A stretch of 64,000 nucleotides of DNA from Dimorphilus gyrociliatus (Eukaryota; Annelida; Polychaeta; Dinophilidae), in NCBI GenBank assembly GCA_904063045.1, contig CAJFCJ010000010.1, positions 1,178,001 to 1,242,000 of the forward strand, given 5' to 3'. The notes beneath the pieces are model-generated. The model made no database searches. It was not told the DNA's origin and saw only the letters and a list, made by a program, of their open reading frames with translations. Both the position numbers and the translations under genes were made by a program. Of the stretch, positions 1 to 12,434 are shown piece by piece. How positions within the stretch are numbered: the stretch's first letter is position 1; every line of letters begins with the position of its first letter.

Positions 1-145
1 CAATTATCATTATTAATGTAAAGCTGAGAGGAAGGGTAGAGGGAAAGAAACATAAATTAGGTCAGTTTGTACCAAAGGTTTCAGCTTAGGCCTAAGTGGA
101 AACATTGCTAGGGAAAAATTCTATCGGCCTCGTTCGAAATTCGAA

Positions 146-153
146 TGACGTCA
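146..153. promoter_or_regulatory. CRE palindrome upstream of the Ly6-type gene
   Basis: A perfect TGACGTCA octamer lies 95 bp upstream of the ATG at 248, in a locally GC-richer stretch (about 120-240). This is the consensus for CREB/ATF bZIP factors. The same palindrome occurs upstream of two putative Kv1 start codons at 33578-33585 and 41173-41180. The sequence is certain; function as a promoter element is inference from position. Confidence 0.5.
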
Positions 154-247
154 TTGTCGGTACCGTGGCGTTTTTTTTTACGAGAGGGGCGTGAGGGAAA
201 AATGGTCGACGAGAAGGCGAATTGATTCACGTCGTCCGGAAAGTAAC

Positions 248-993
248 ATGATAATGGTAGAAAATTCTTCTATTTTCTATGCTACTCTATTCCTGATTAC
301 TATCCATTCAGGTAAGCATGATTAATTTTTAAATGAATGTATATTATCCAATTGAACCACTCTGTTATTTTGTTTTATTTTATACTTCCTTAAGCATTAC
401 TTTAAAACTATCATTATTAAATGTTTGTAGGCTATCTTTTATTTTGAAATTAGTTAAGATTTATTTTCAATTATTTATATTTTTTGTTTTATTAAAAAAA
501 AAAAAGAAAACGTATTTTATTTTTTGAGGAAAAAGGTAAAACATTTTCCCTTCATCTTGGCATTTTTCTTCTCACTAATTTATTCCTTTAGTTGTATAAA
601 TAACAAAATAAATGCGTTCTATGTAAATGAGCGGTGAAAACTGATACAGCTTGCTCTTTGAAATGTTATATCTGTGAAAACGAACACACGAACGAGTTAT
701 GCAATACCGAAAAAAAACTGTTGGACTGTGACGAAGAATTTGACGTTTGCCAAACTACCGTCTACTATTCAGAAGTTAGTACCAAGCTGTCCATCATAAA
801 AAGCTGCACGAAAGAAAGGTCTTGCCAAATGCAAAGGAATGTAAGCTTGGCTGGTTGCGATCTAAGAGACGAGAAACCATATTCTTATTGGATGTGCACG
901 TACTGCTGTTCCGAAGACGCTTGTAATGTTAATGAGGCGTCCATTTCGGCTATTAGCCGCTTTCTTATCTTGATTGTTTTGTTATCGATCTGA
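248..993 (+). CDS. Ly6/uPAR (three-finger) GPI-anchored protein, two exons
   Basis: Exon 1 is 248-311, ending in phase 1 at a GTAAGC donor. Exon 2 is 632-993, and the joined frame encodes 141 residues. Residues 1-22 form a hydrophobic signal peptide. The mature part opens with LKCYIC and closes with CCSEDACN, the classic start and end of the Ly6/uPAR fold, with 13 cysteines in total. A hydrophobic tail (RFLILIVLLSI) ends at the stop, as expected for a GPI-attachment signal. Family members sit on the outer cell surface and often modulate ion channels or receptors; nothing here identifies the partner. A second in-frame acceptor (AG at 648-649) would remove six residues just after the signal peptide. 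The family call is firm, the precise role unknown. Confidence 0.8.
312..631 (+). other. Ly6 gene intron 1
   Basis: AT-rich intron of 320 bp between the GTAAGC donor and an AG acceptor. The acceptor's polypyrimidine tract is weak, which leaves the alternative acceptor 18 bp downstream open. No other content seen. Confidence 0.7.
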
Positions 994-2040
994 AAAAATG
1001 ATAGCGTTGTAGATGTCGCTGTTGTGAAGCGTCATCTGTGTAGCGTTACTTTTTTCCTATATTAATATCCTAAGCCCGTTTGTTGATCAATTTGACAAAA
1101 ATTCTAACCTAAAAAAAGAGAAAATAGTTAAAACTATTACCAAAAGAGAGTAGATAAACTCTGTAAGTGTCTTTTATAGCCACCTAACTGGAATTTTTTT
1201 AAAATCAGATTTTAAAGCTAAACAGATGTTTCGTAGAATTTCTAGTAAAGAAGTTTATTTACCAGATAACCAGACTTTTATGCTAGATAACATTTGGTAT
1301 AAGTTCAAAGAATAGCTAGTGGCTTAGAGAGTACCTTGTATTGTATTCATTAAAAAGCGAAGCCTTTAAGTTTGAATACTTGTGAGTGTTTAGTAGGAGG
1401 GTATATCATTAAACATACGTGTTTGTCTAAATTGATGATTAATTGTATCTTCCTATTCCTTTTTAAAGATAGTTTAATAATTAAAGAATGAATAATAAAC
1501 TGGTTAATTAGTTAATTAGTATATCTTTTATCTTTTTTTGAATAATCCTTTAATGTTTCCTATTCATTAAATTCTGATTTAATTTAGGGAAAACCTTTCT
1601 ATAACATCTTCGGAAACGGTTACAATATATAAGTAGGCTGTTTTCTACTACTGTATATGATCTGATGCTTGTGCTACTGTATCACCACAGGGTAAAACTC
1701 ATAGCGCAATGTAGATTAATATCAGAGGACAAACAGCCTCCTATTCTTATTGATATCAACATTATAGAACGTCAAAATTTCTTAGCATACCACGCCCTCT
1801 GTTGGTTTTCATTAAATATCTTTCTTTTATCTAGAAAATTTAGATGTACAGAAAAGAAACCAATTAAATAATACGAGAAGAATTCATATGGGACTAATTT
1901 AATGCAACTCATTTATAAACCTAAATTTTGTGAAGAACAAATCGATAGAGGGCGCTAGAATATATTTATATAAGAAAAAACAACGAAAAAAATATAACAA
2001 CTATAATTACTTAAAGGATTATATAGAAATAAACAAACAG

Positions 2041-2041
2041 T

Positions 2042-2072
<31 letters not shown>
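2041..2072. repeat. (TA)n microsatellite
   Basis: Uninterrupted TA alternation followed by an ACGGTA step. Similar blocks lie at 2252-2282 and 4635-4691; the latter is broken in the middle by ACGG. Confidence 0.9.
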
Positions 2073-2249
2073 CGGTATGTGCTATAAACATTGTCTTAGA
2101 GTATTAAAGAGAGAATTGCAGGGGAATTTATCAAAATTTTTGGAATATTATATATCTAATATCGTGCGTAAGAGTCATAAATCGTTATTCATTTTGTGAT
2201 AAAAAGGATTGAAATGCTGAGTATGAATAACATCGAAAATGGTTCTTAT

Positions 2250-2287
<38 letters not shown>

Positions 2288-3259
2288 TAATACATAATAC
2301 TACAAGATTAATCTAAGAAATATGATTGTTCACTATCCCTTCCCTTTCCCTTGCCTTCTCTCCTTATCTTTTTTACTTTTAGTCAAAACGAAAAGAATAT
2401 AAAAGAATTGGGAATATGATAAGTTTCCTTATTTAGATGTTACCCAAAAGGATTTACATTGAGTAGACAATAACTTTTGTGGAAATAAAGATGAGGAGAA
2501 TCTCTAAAATGAGGAATAGCTAAGAAGTAACATATATCGTGTTTTTTCTTGTAAATAGAAATTTTGTTAGTAATAAAATAAAAATATAAATCAGAATAAA
2601 TTAAGAATTAATAAATAGTAAATAGAAAATGCAGCAGATGGCATCACTACTACAAACTTTTTCTCTCTTTCTTTTTTGACTCTTTTACAGCCATTATCAA
2701 CAAGTTGTTATGGTGAATAAATAATCGAAAAGTAGGTCAGTTCGATAAGATATGGAGGCGAACAATATTTAAGAATGCGTGCTGCGCAATTATATATGCT
2801 TTATAGTATATAGATAAAAATTAATATTTTTATCGTTATCATGCCTGAGCGCATACTAATTCCAAGCCGATAATTTTTTTTTCAATCATCAACACTCGAA
2901 AAAAAATCACAGACTAGAATGATAAAATTTTTTTTTATTGATATGTTACGGACACAAAAAACGCATACGAAATAAAAAAAATCATGTGCACATCGAACAA
3001 ACAGCATTTTTTTTTAAAAAAAATAATAATATTACAATAAAAAATAGTCATATAATATATCAATGAGAAAAAAGGAATAATAAGATATTTCTACTAAAAA
3101 ATTAATTTAGCCAAACAATCAGAGCAGCCTATTCCGAATCATTTTATACTGTTATTTTTTTTAAGTGTTAGTGTGAAATGATTTTAAATGTTTTTTTTTT
3201 CTTCTCACATCTTTTTCTATTTATAAAATCTTAATTATTTAATTCTTAATTGACAATTA

Positions 3260-3440
3260 AGAAATTGAGAGAGAAGGATAGATTGAGAGTAAATATGTAT
3301 AGAGAGAAAGAGAGAGAGAGAGAGAGAGGGAGGGAGGGAGGAAGGGAGAGAGTAAGGGAGACTAAATGAGATAGTTGGGGAGTGATGGGGGAGGGGAATG
3401 GTAAATGTGAGGATTGGGAGACTAAAAGAGAATGAAGAGG
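3260..3440 (+). repeat. Purine-rich (GA/GGGA) tract
   Basis: About 180 bp with almost no pyrimidines on the plus strand, including a pure (AG)n run near 3301-3330. It produces a spurious Ser/Pro/Leu-rich open frame on the minus strand, which I do not call as a gene. Confidence 0.85.
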
Positions 3441-4631
3441 AGAATATGGTGTCAGGATGTATTAAAAGCATGAGGAAAATGTTGATATTATGTTAGTATC
3501 AATAAAAATGGGCAATCTCTTTTCTTTATCAATCTCCCAGTTTATCACATTTTCTCTCTCTTATAGTTTTTTTAAACTTTTCCCTTTAATTTTTTCATTT
3601 ACAAAAAAATATGTATAAACAGAAAGTTTATACGCGCCATTTTGGACGTTATCTGATAAAGTTTTTTTTATCAGTCCCTCTAAATGTTTTAGGCGACGTA
3701 TCGCTTTCTGGTTTTTTTATTCTGGACGGTTCAGTTGGCAATCTGAATGCTTAAATGAGCTCTGCAGTGGCAATTTTTCGGCACACATTTTATGTAGTAT
3801 AAATATATGCTCTGTATATACCCACATGATATCTTATATTCTATAAATACATGTATATCCTATTCATATATATCCCGTATATACGGCATATATGTAAACA
3901 TACATTCTACTAAACATAATAATGATATTAGTAATTTTAATGGTACGAATAATAATAATATTAATAATAATAGTAATAATAATAATTAGCTTTTGATCAA
4001 GAAATCTTACACTTCATACAGTAAAGTTTTTATATCTAGAAAGACCATCTGGTAAGCATATTTCCAAGCAAGCCTATTTACAACTATTATGTATCTGAAA
4101 GAAAATGAGGCAAACTAAAATGGGAAAGAAAAATAATAGGCAAAAAATTTTCTATTTCTTCCTTTTTGGCCTTGAACTATGAACTTTTCTTTTTTCTTTT
4201 TTTTACTTTGTTTTTTGAGAAAAAGTTCTTTATTTTCTTTAGAAGAATTTCATAGTTTTTCCTTAAAATTATTTTCATATACTGTTTTTATCGTGCTTTG
4301 CCTGGGCATTTACAATTTGTTGGAATAAAATGCACAGACTACGTATCATTAACGAGATTTGCCTTATTTAATATCTGCGATAGCGTTGTAAACAGGTTTT
4401 GTTACTATGGCGTCCATAATCTAAATGTTTCTCTTCAGACCGTTAGATGACGTTATATGAGAACTTTTTAGCCTAGATATTACTTCTGCATAAATTATCT
4501 TGATCAAAAACTACTAAGTATTAGATTCCTTAATTTCAAAGGAATAAAGACGGTATGTAATATTATTATTTTTTTTAAGACAGCATATAATACAGACATA
4601 TCTAACTTAATGAACTTGTAATTTATTAATA

Positions 4632-4634
<3 letters not shown>

Positions 4635-4668
<34 letters not shown>

Positions 4669-4691
4669 GGTATATATATATATATATATAT
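4635..4691. repeat. Long (TA)n block with ACGG interruption
   Basis: Two long TA runs flank a central ACGG step; the block can fold back on itself. It is one of many such blocks in the window. Confidence 0.9.
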
Positions 4692-5176
4692 TTCTTTATT
4701 AATAAATATTTAAATATACATTAATATTACTCATGTATCTATAAAAAATGCCAATAGCCCCTTAGGCCTTCGACATTCACTATACTTTGTACTATTACAA
4801 CCTTTTCATCGCTTTAAATTGTTTATACATTTAGAATATTGACTACTTTTAACGTAGACATCGCAGCTATATTAATTAAAGCGAAACAAGGTATAAATGT
4901 CTTTCTTTTTTGCTTGTTTACAAAGACTGAGACGTAGCGGAATGTATACCTAAACAAAAACATGAAAAAGATGGAAAGGCAAGACTAGGTAATATATGCC
5001 CATGATTTTTAAATTCAATACAATGCATTTTTTTTTTGTTTTGTTTGTACGTATTTAAGGCTATGTGTGATAGTGATTAAAAAAAACAGGGTGATAAAAA
5101 AATATTTAATAAAGATGGCGGTCATGGTGCTAAAAGAACAAATACGTACAAGGCAAGAAGGCGACGGTTAGCCAGG

Positions 5177-8100
5177 TCAACTTTGAATTCCGTAAAGGTG
5201 AGGAGAAGCTGGATGATAGATGGTTTGCAATCCAGACAAATACGAAGTATCAGCAATTGGAACTGCTGGATAGAGAGCCGGAGTTGGTATTAATTGCCTA
5301 GCAGGCATCATTGGTGGTGGTGGTGAAGTAGCATCCATAGCATTGTGCTGTAAAAGGAGATTGGATGGATCCAGTGGAACGTTTAAGTGTTGTAAAACTG
5401 TTTCAGCAGCTAAATTTTTAGCTTCATCTGCGCTTGCACTCAAAGTTGGTGGTTGAAATGTTCCCATTCCTAAATTGACCAATCCGGGAATAGTTACTTT
5501 ATAGACATAAAGTTGAACGTCCGCTGTATTAGTAGGATTTCTAGCAATTGCAGAATGCAACTGGTAAACAGGTGATCCCCAACCATTTTTAGTGCAAAAT
5601 TCATCTAGAATCTGCGTATTAAAAATTAAATTGTCTTAGTATTGGGTTTATAGAGTGTTAAAACAAAAATAATCGCAAAATTATCAGTCGTAAAGTTTTT
5701 AGAAATTGTTTTTTTTATAATTTTTTCTTAGAAATTTTGTATAAAAATCAAGAACAAATAGGTTAATATATATATATATATATATATTAATTATTATTAT
5801 TATATAAGAATATATTATTGATTTCTATTAGCAAAATTTCTAGTTTTTCTGTACAAAAGCTTTTTTGTTTATCATCTTTGCAGCAATGATTTTAGCGATA
5901 TAAAAATGAAAAAGATATGACAAAAACTAGTTTTTTTTCTTTTTTTTTTTTTGGTGTGTAAAATCTAACTAGGGATTCTCTTTTTTTTTCTTTTCTCTAC
6001 AATAAAACTTATTCAAGTTTGTTTAATCAGAAATTTGAAAAAAAAAAAGAATAAAGGAATGAATATAACGACTGTTCAATTTTTAGTGATATATTTTTAT
6101 TTTATTTACTCTTTTCCCCTCTTTCTTTGTGCTCTTTTTTTCTTTCTTTTTTTACATTATCTAATTAATCAAAGGTATTTTTTTCTCAAATTTCTTTAAT
6201 TTTTTGTTTTTTTTTTTGGGAAAAAAAGAAGACATCAATCAAATTGAATCAATAAGAAAAAGAATCTTAAAAGATAATTTCTTTTATCTATTTTAGTTTT
6301 AAATTGCTTATTTTGTAAATTGTTTGAAAGTTACTAAAAAGAATTAAACTTTTTCTCTAGAAGAGGATGAAATAAAAGTAGGGTACAAGAAAATGAAAAA
6401 GAAACAGTTAAATTGTACAGAAATTGACGTTATCAGTATGGTTAGTAGAGGTATATCAATGAAACTGCACAAGCAATAAGCTCCTGTTCTATATCCGTAT
6501 ATAATCACTAAGGCGAACGGAAATAGCGTGAATAAAACAAATTAAGGCCTACTTGTTCGAGAAGAGACTTGGAACGATGCTCATTCGAATTCGGCTGCGG
6601 ATCAACGCAATTAAGCTTTTTGTTGTTAATAAAAAGAATGAAAAAGTTTTGTTTTCATTTAAAAAAAAATCAGAAAAATCGTGCAGAAAATTTATAGCAA
6701 TATTCAACGATGCTTCATTCCCAAGGCAGTCGATTCAAAATAAATACCATGAAATAACTAAATTAATGTAAAAATAGAGAAAAATTTGTTTTCTTGATAA
6801 ATCTTATAAATCTTTATTGTATTCCTTTCTATAATCATTAAAATGTTTAATTTTAGTGTTTGTAGATAAATTTTTATAAGAGCTACGAATGTTTTTCTTC
6901 TCTCATTGACTTGATTGATAAGCTTTTTTATTGTTAAATATTTGAAAATGTGATAATTTTTTTTCTAAAATCTATAAAATCTTAAGTACTGGATAAATCA
7001 ATAGAAAGGTTAATTAAGCTATCTTATTAATAGAATATTTCTTACTTGCTTCTATATAATTATTACTATCTTTTAAGAGACTTTTTTCTTCCAAAGATAA
7101 CATAAATTTATCATTCGTCAGTAAATAAAGATAAATTAATAAATAAATTTGCATATGCATAATTAAAATAAACTTTAATCTTTACTGATAGGATTTTTCT
7201 TGGAAGAATAAATGATAAAGTTTATCCAGTATCGCCTAATTTCGCACCTTTATGTTTTATTATAAGGTCGATCAAAGTATTCTGGTTTTTTTCTTATAAA
7301 AAAGTTCTATATAGGATAAACGCTATATAGAGTAGTATTTACAGGAATATTAATAACTAATATATATATTAGTATATATATATATATTTAAGCCTTAGTT
7401 TACACATTTAGTGTTTTTTAATCTTAATAGATATTTGCATATAATGATATTAATGATTATGATATTATTTATCTTTATAATGTTAAGCAGTTTATGAACT
7501 AGAACAGAATGCGCAAATATCCGCTTTTTATACTGCATAAGCTAGCTACTAATGTAATAGAAGAAAGATTTTTCTAATAGGATTATAGAATTTTTCTATT
7601 TTATTATTTAATTAATTCTAACTAGACAAGTGAAAATGTTTCTCCTTTTTATTTAAATATTCTGTGTCCCTCCTTCTCTCCCCTGTTAACTTTCAATTCT
7701 TATGTTACATTCTGTTGTGGCTTTATGCTGCAGTTATATACGTATCCTATTTGAAATAAGCTAGTTTCATCTTTATAGATAATCTAAATATTCTTTTATG
7801 AGTATCTTGTAAACGTACGAGAAGTCTTTATTAATTTTCAGTTAAAGATTAACCTGACTCATATTCATATATCTCGAATCATTACTAAACTACTTATATC
7901 GGTCATAATACTTCAGACGAATACTGATTAAGCTTGGCTTATATATTTCTATTATTTCTATTGTAAAGAGAAGTCTTTGAATTCTTTTTAATCTATATCT
8001 TAAAAAAAATTCTTTAATGTGGTTATTCTCTTTCCATCAATCTTAATAATATTCAAAACATTTGAATTATTTATGGCTTTTTTACTTTCCGGTTCAATTA

Positions 8101-11100
8101 TTTGGTTTTTTGCCTCCTTACAATAGAAGCTTTTGTAGTTAAAAAAAATTGTCATATCACTAGCAGTAAGATTTTATATAAAATTGATTTTAGCACAATA
8201 CTTTCATTTTAAGGCTAAATTTAAGTATCCCTGCTCATAAAGAACTTTCCTTTTGTACAAATACAGCTTATTTTTATCTAACGAAAAGAATTAAATCTCT
8301 TCTCTCTTTTGAAAGATAAAATAAAACATAAGCTAAAAGTTTCTTACGAGGCCTAGTTATGTTATTGTCTTAAGAGAGAAATACATATATATATATATAT
8401 AAACTCCAAGTAGGATTTTTATTGTACACATTACTTCAATTTTATACTCATCCCACACACATGCGTAATTCTATCTTGAAGATAAAACTAAAATGATGAA
8501 TAATGAGAAGAAACAAGAAATAAGTTAGAAAAAAAAAGAAAAGCTCTCCCCACTACATACGCTAAATGGAAAAAATTGATAAAAGTTTTTGCTATTTTTT
8601 ACTTACAAAAGCTAACAGACTTTGTATTTTGCTGTGAACTAACGGCTATATTTAATATGTTAATAAATATTAAGCTAATATATAAATATTAATATTTATA
8701 AGATAAATGTATATATATATAGTTAAAGTTTAGTAAAAATTAAATTAATCTTGTAAGAAATGAAAAAAAACAACACAGAAAATTTTAAATAAGTTTACGC
8801 TTAAATAAGTTAAAAAAATATAATAATCCGTTTAATTAATGCTGAAATAAAACTATTTACAGAAGTACTCTCTTATCTGATTAGGACCGACTACCTTGAG
8901 AATTCTGAATATTTTGCCAATATAATGAAAACGTATTTGTAAAATATAATAAAAAAAAAGTAAAAAATAAATGTAAATTGATATTGAAAACTAAACTTAC
9001 TTCAGCTGCACTTCTTAAAGTTGTTTTAGAACTAGACGCCGCGCCGCTTCTTCCGGTTCTAGGTGTTGGTCTAGCCATCAAATTTCGATTTATTATTTGT
9101 CTTTGCTGAACGTATGGTGCCATTATTTGCGCATAATAGGCATTAGCTGCATTATAATCATAAGCAGGTACTCCATATGACAGAAGGGGTAAAGCGCCGA
9201 AATTAGCGTTAGATGGCGTAGATACTGGTGTCGTTGCGTTCTTATGGGCGTTTCTAGCTATATAGCGGGGATCGGATTTGTCGACAGGTTTAGCTAATAC
9301 GACTTCGACTAGTGCTCCGTCAATATACGTTCCTGAATAATGCATTTCGTCAATATTGATACTGTGGAAGAATACATTCTAGAAATAGAATATTCACCAT
9401 CGACGGCCTTCATAGCTTTCAAGGCGTCATCCCTCTCCCGGAAGTGAACGAACGAATAATCCCTGATCTTTTTGACTCTTTCAACGGCATCTGATTTGCT
9501 AACTGCCCCATTAAACATCCTCTCTAGCGTTTCTTCAGTGGTGTTCAACATTAAATTACGAACGTAGAGTACCTTTACCTGTGCAAATAAAGGAGGTCGT
9601 AAATAAAGTGGGTCAATTCGAATGTCTATATGGAACGTGCGCGGCTTTGTCATTTTCGTGTTTACATTAGATTTTGCGCTTACAAGTCGCAACTTATAAT
9701 AGCTGAAAAGGAAAAAGAAAGTAATCTAGACATAATTGACTCTAAAAACTACTAGTAATACTGATTCATATAATATCTTAGGTTGGTAAAAGGTCTATAT
9801 CAAGGAAAAATAACCATTTCCTTAATTATCCTTAATATATTCTTTCTTTCTTAGTATTTCTCCATGTAATTTGATAACTCTACTTCAAAACGTTTTCGAT
9901 TATTCCTTACCCCTCTGTTTGGTTCTATGTTACATGATACTACGTGGATATTTGTTGTTAAACAAGTAGGCCTATGAATAAAATTTTTCTTACTCCATAT
10001 TTCTACACCATACCCTTATAACCCCTCTCTATCCCACCCCCCACACCTCCCCCCTCAACCCCTCATATTCTCTTTTTTACAAAAGTGAGTAGTAGATATA
10101 TAAATACAGATATTCATATGTATATACAAAATATAAATATGTGTATAGTATATAAACTATATTTAAGTTGATATAAAAAAATTTTCCTTTCTTCTCTTAG
10201 CAAGTTAAAAGGTTTTAGCAACAAAGTTTCTACTTTCAAATTTTGTTATAGAATTATTTTTTTTTTACTACTCTTATCCTTATAGAAGCAATACCATTTT
10301 ATACTACTGATAACAATTGATATCTAATCATTCATTGATGAATTTTTTTGTTTTTTTTTCCCACTTGTAAATGTGTATATTGATTTCTCTTAACTATTTT
10401 ATTGTCAACTCTTTATTCTATTGAAAAATATGTTTATAATATAATATAAATAATCAGCATCTTACTAGTAAAAACTTGTGTAAATAGTTAGCGTTAGAAC
10501 TTTGTATATTGTATTAGAAAGAATTAAAAAAGTGGGAGAAAAATGTTTTTGTTTCTATTTTTTTTTTCCTATTTCACTCAGAGATTTCGATAAGAGAATG
10601 AAGTAAAAGGTATATTGTTTCCCCTATCCAATCACTCTATGTCAGCCTATATTTGTGTTTATATCGTTATATGTATTCGCACTCGCACTATAGAACATTA
10701 CACGTATAACTTATTTTGTAGTATTTTTTTTAAACTAACTCATATTTTGAACAAGTGACAATTTCACAAAGATATTTTAAGTAGCGATCGCTTGTTTATT
10801 GAGGTTTTAGCAAACATGAAAGCGACTTAGTGTATAAGGCCTATAATTTTTCAACGGACAAAAAAATATAAAGGTTATATTGGCTTAAGATGGCTGTTTT
10901 CGCTAAGTACAAAAATAAATAGGTAAAATTGAAAGTATGAAAATACAACTATTCTTTGTTATCTAATTAACCTCTTTTGTGATTAAGTTTGTTTTTGTTG
11001 AAAATTTTTATAAATTGAATACAATATTGAATTTTTGAACATTCCAAAAACATTTTTTGATATTTTATTAATCAGATAACAGTCTGGTCTTATCATATGT

Positions 11101-12434
11101 CTGTTATAAAAAAATTACGACGATTTTCGACCTGTCTGCCCTTTTTCAAAGGAAGATAAGTACTAATCAGTTAGCGGAATGGCTAAAGTGAAAAACTGGG
11201 GCAGTACACAGCTATGGGCTTGAAATTATGTTCGGGTAAAAAAGTGACAAATGGTACGTGCACGCGCACATTCTATATAATCTACGAGTATAACTATATA
11301 TATATATATAAATTTTATATATATATACTGTATATATATAGAGAGAGAGAGAACATTCTACGTGAAGAACTAGTCTCATTTGTCACCTTATCCCTCTCCA
11401 AAGATCCAAAGTTTGATAAAAGATTATGGTGTTTAGGGTCTAAAGCTTCAGAATAATCAGGACTAGTGTGAAGGGCAGTAAACACGAATTTTTTTCACCT
11501 CTTTAAACTCAGCAAAGATTACGCTCGCATTAGATAAGGCGTTTTTTTTCTACTTAGGCCTACAAATGCATATACAGTAACAATATAAATAGCGAAAAAA
11601 AGGAGAAATGAATAATCATTGACCTTTAACGCGATTAGTACAAAACGAGAAATGTGTTACTATAGATAAAAGATTCATATTGAAAGTTGAAGAAAATTTG
11701 ATTAGAAATATTTTAAATATAACACTCACAGTGCTCATTATATCGTCATCAACCTGCTGCTCGGGTTCTGCCCAATCAACGGCTATCTGATGATTCCATA
11801 ACTGGGTTTTACCCGGCATCAACTTTCTTCTGGCCATAGCTGCCGCTTTGTGTGATTCATATTCAACAAAAGCGAAACCTCGATTTTTGCTCTTATCCGC
11901 CGCAAGCGGGTAAACTATAACGTTCTTTACACCATCAGATATCTTTTTCATTTCTGCCATTATTTCTTCTCTTGTTTTTGTTTTCGGTATTCCGCCGACA
12001 AACAATCGGCAATTGTCGACGCTGTGACAAATTCCCAAGGGCCTACCTTTGCGGATCTCGTGATTATTCAAATCCTGGACGGCTTTTGCAGCATCTTCCT
12101 GGCTTTGATAGGTTACAAAGCAGTATCCACGATTTGCCCCAGAAAAATCCATCATTAATCTTAATTCATAAATTGGGCCAGCTTTTTCTAACACGGGGAC
12201 CAATTCGTCTTCATAGCAGTCTTTTGGTATCTTACCGACAAATACCTCAGTTCCTTTGGATGGTGGTGCCTGCCGCCAATCCAGCGGAGGACCATATCTT
12301 CTTTGGCCATTCTGTTGGACGATGGGGTATCCAGTACGGTCAATGAGCGCCCTCAGCGCCGTCTCGTTTGCAAGACCGTCTATACCGGACGTTTGTAATT
12401 CGGGAAAGTCTAGTTCCTCGTCCGACTCGCTCAT
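5177..12434 (-). CDS. A1CF/RBM46/RBM47-type RNA-binding protein, four exons
   Basis: Exons: 12434-11730, 9578-9398, 9332-9001 and 5611-5177. Phases agree at each junction and give 550 residues, close to vertebrate A1CF/RBM47. RRM1 (about 63-135) has RNP2 VFVGKI and RNP1 [11 protein letters not shown]2 (about 143-222) has LFVGGI and [11 protein letters not shown]3 (about 238-312) has LYVRNL and DYSFVHF. Linker motifs SVDNCRLF and [11 protein letters not shown] are family signatures. Residues 407-480 match the C-terminal dsRBD-like (DND1-type) domain, starting [11 protein letters not shown]; this domain separates the A1CF/RBM46/RBM47 group from hnRNP R/Q. A Tyr/Ala-rich linker precedes it. Vertebrate relatives assist C-to-U mRNA editing or control splicing and stability. 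The start ATG at 12434 begins [10 protein letters not shown]; the upstream in-frame extension lacks an ATG. Family certain, exact orthology unresolved. Confidence 0.92.
5612..9000 (-). other. RNA-binding gene intron 3
   Basis: A 3.4-kb AT-rich intron with a GTAAGT donor and an acceptor ending TACGCAG, phase 0. It contains (TA)n at 5767-5788 and 7369-7387 and long T-runs. I see no exon, although a small linker exon cannot be excluded by eye. Confidence 0.7.
9333..9397 (-). other. Very short 65-bp intron 2 of the RNA-binding gene
   Basis: The donor is GTGAAT after GAT-G, the acceptor is TTATTCAG. Splicing restores the RRM3 frame so that residues read [15 protein letters not shown], matching the family's continuous RRM3. 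Without removal the frame drifts and the domain is lost. Other acceptors nearby (AG at 9380-9379 and 9363-9362) give the wrong phase. Confidence 0.8.
9579..11729 (-). other. RNA-binding gene intron 1
   Basis: A 2.15-kb intron, donor GTGAGT, acceptor TTTGCACAG, phase 0. It contains a C-rich stretch near 10030-10062, a TA/GA microsatellite near 11295-11352 and a GCGATCGC palindrome near 10785. No coding exon seen. Confidence 0.75.

Larger units (their letters stand above)
994..5176. other. Intergenic, no gene seen
   Basis: AT-rich spacer holding the Ly6 3' flank, three (TA)n blocks, one purine-rich tract (3260-3440), an AAT-rich patch near 3940-3990 and many homopolymer runs. Short open frames here are low complexity. 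CTCF-like words occur at 1793-1800 (reverse) and 1947-1955. On the minus strand an ATTAAA at 5110-5105 is a candidate poly(A) signal for the RNA-binding gene, about 70 bp past its stop. Confidence 0.6.

Noticed and set aside
3235-3471. Minus-strand Ser/Pro/Leu-rich frame
   Set aside because: Product of a GA-rich microsatellite tract, no domain.
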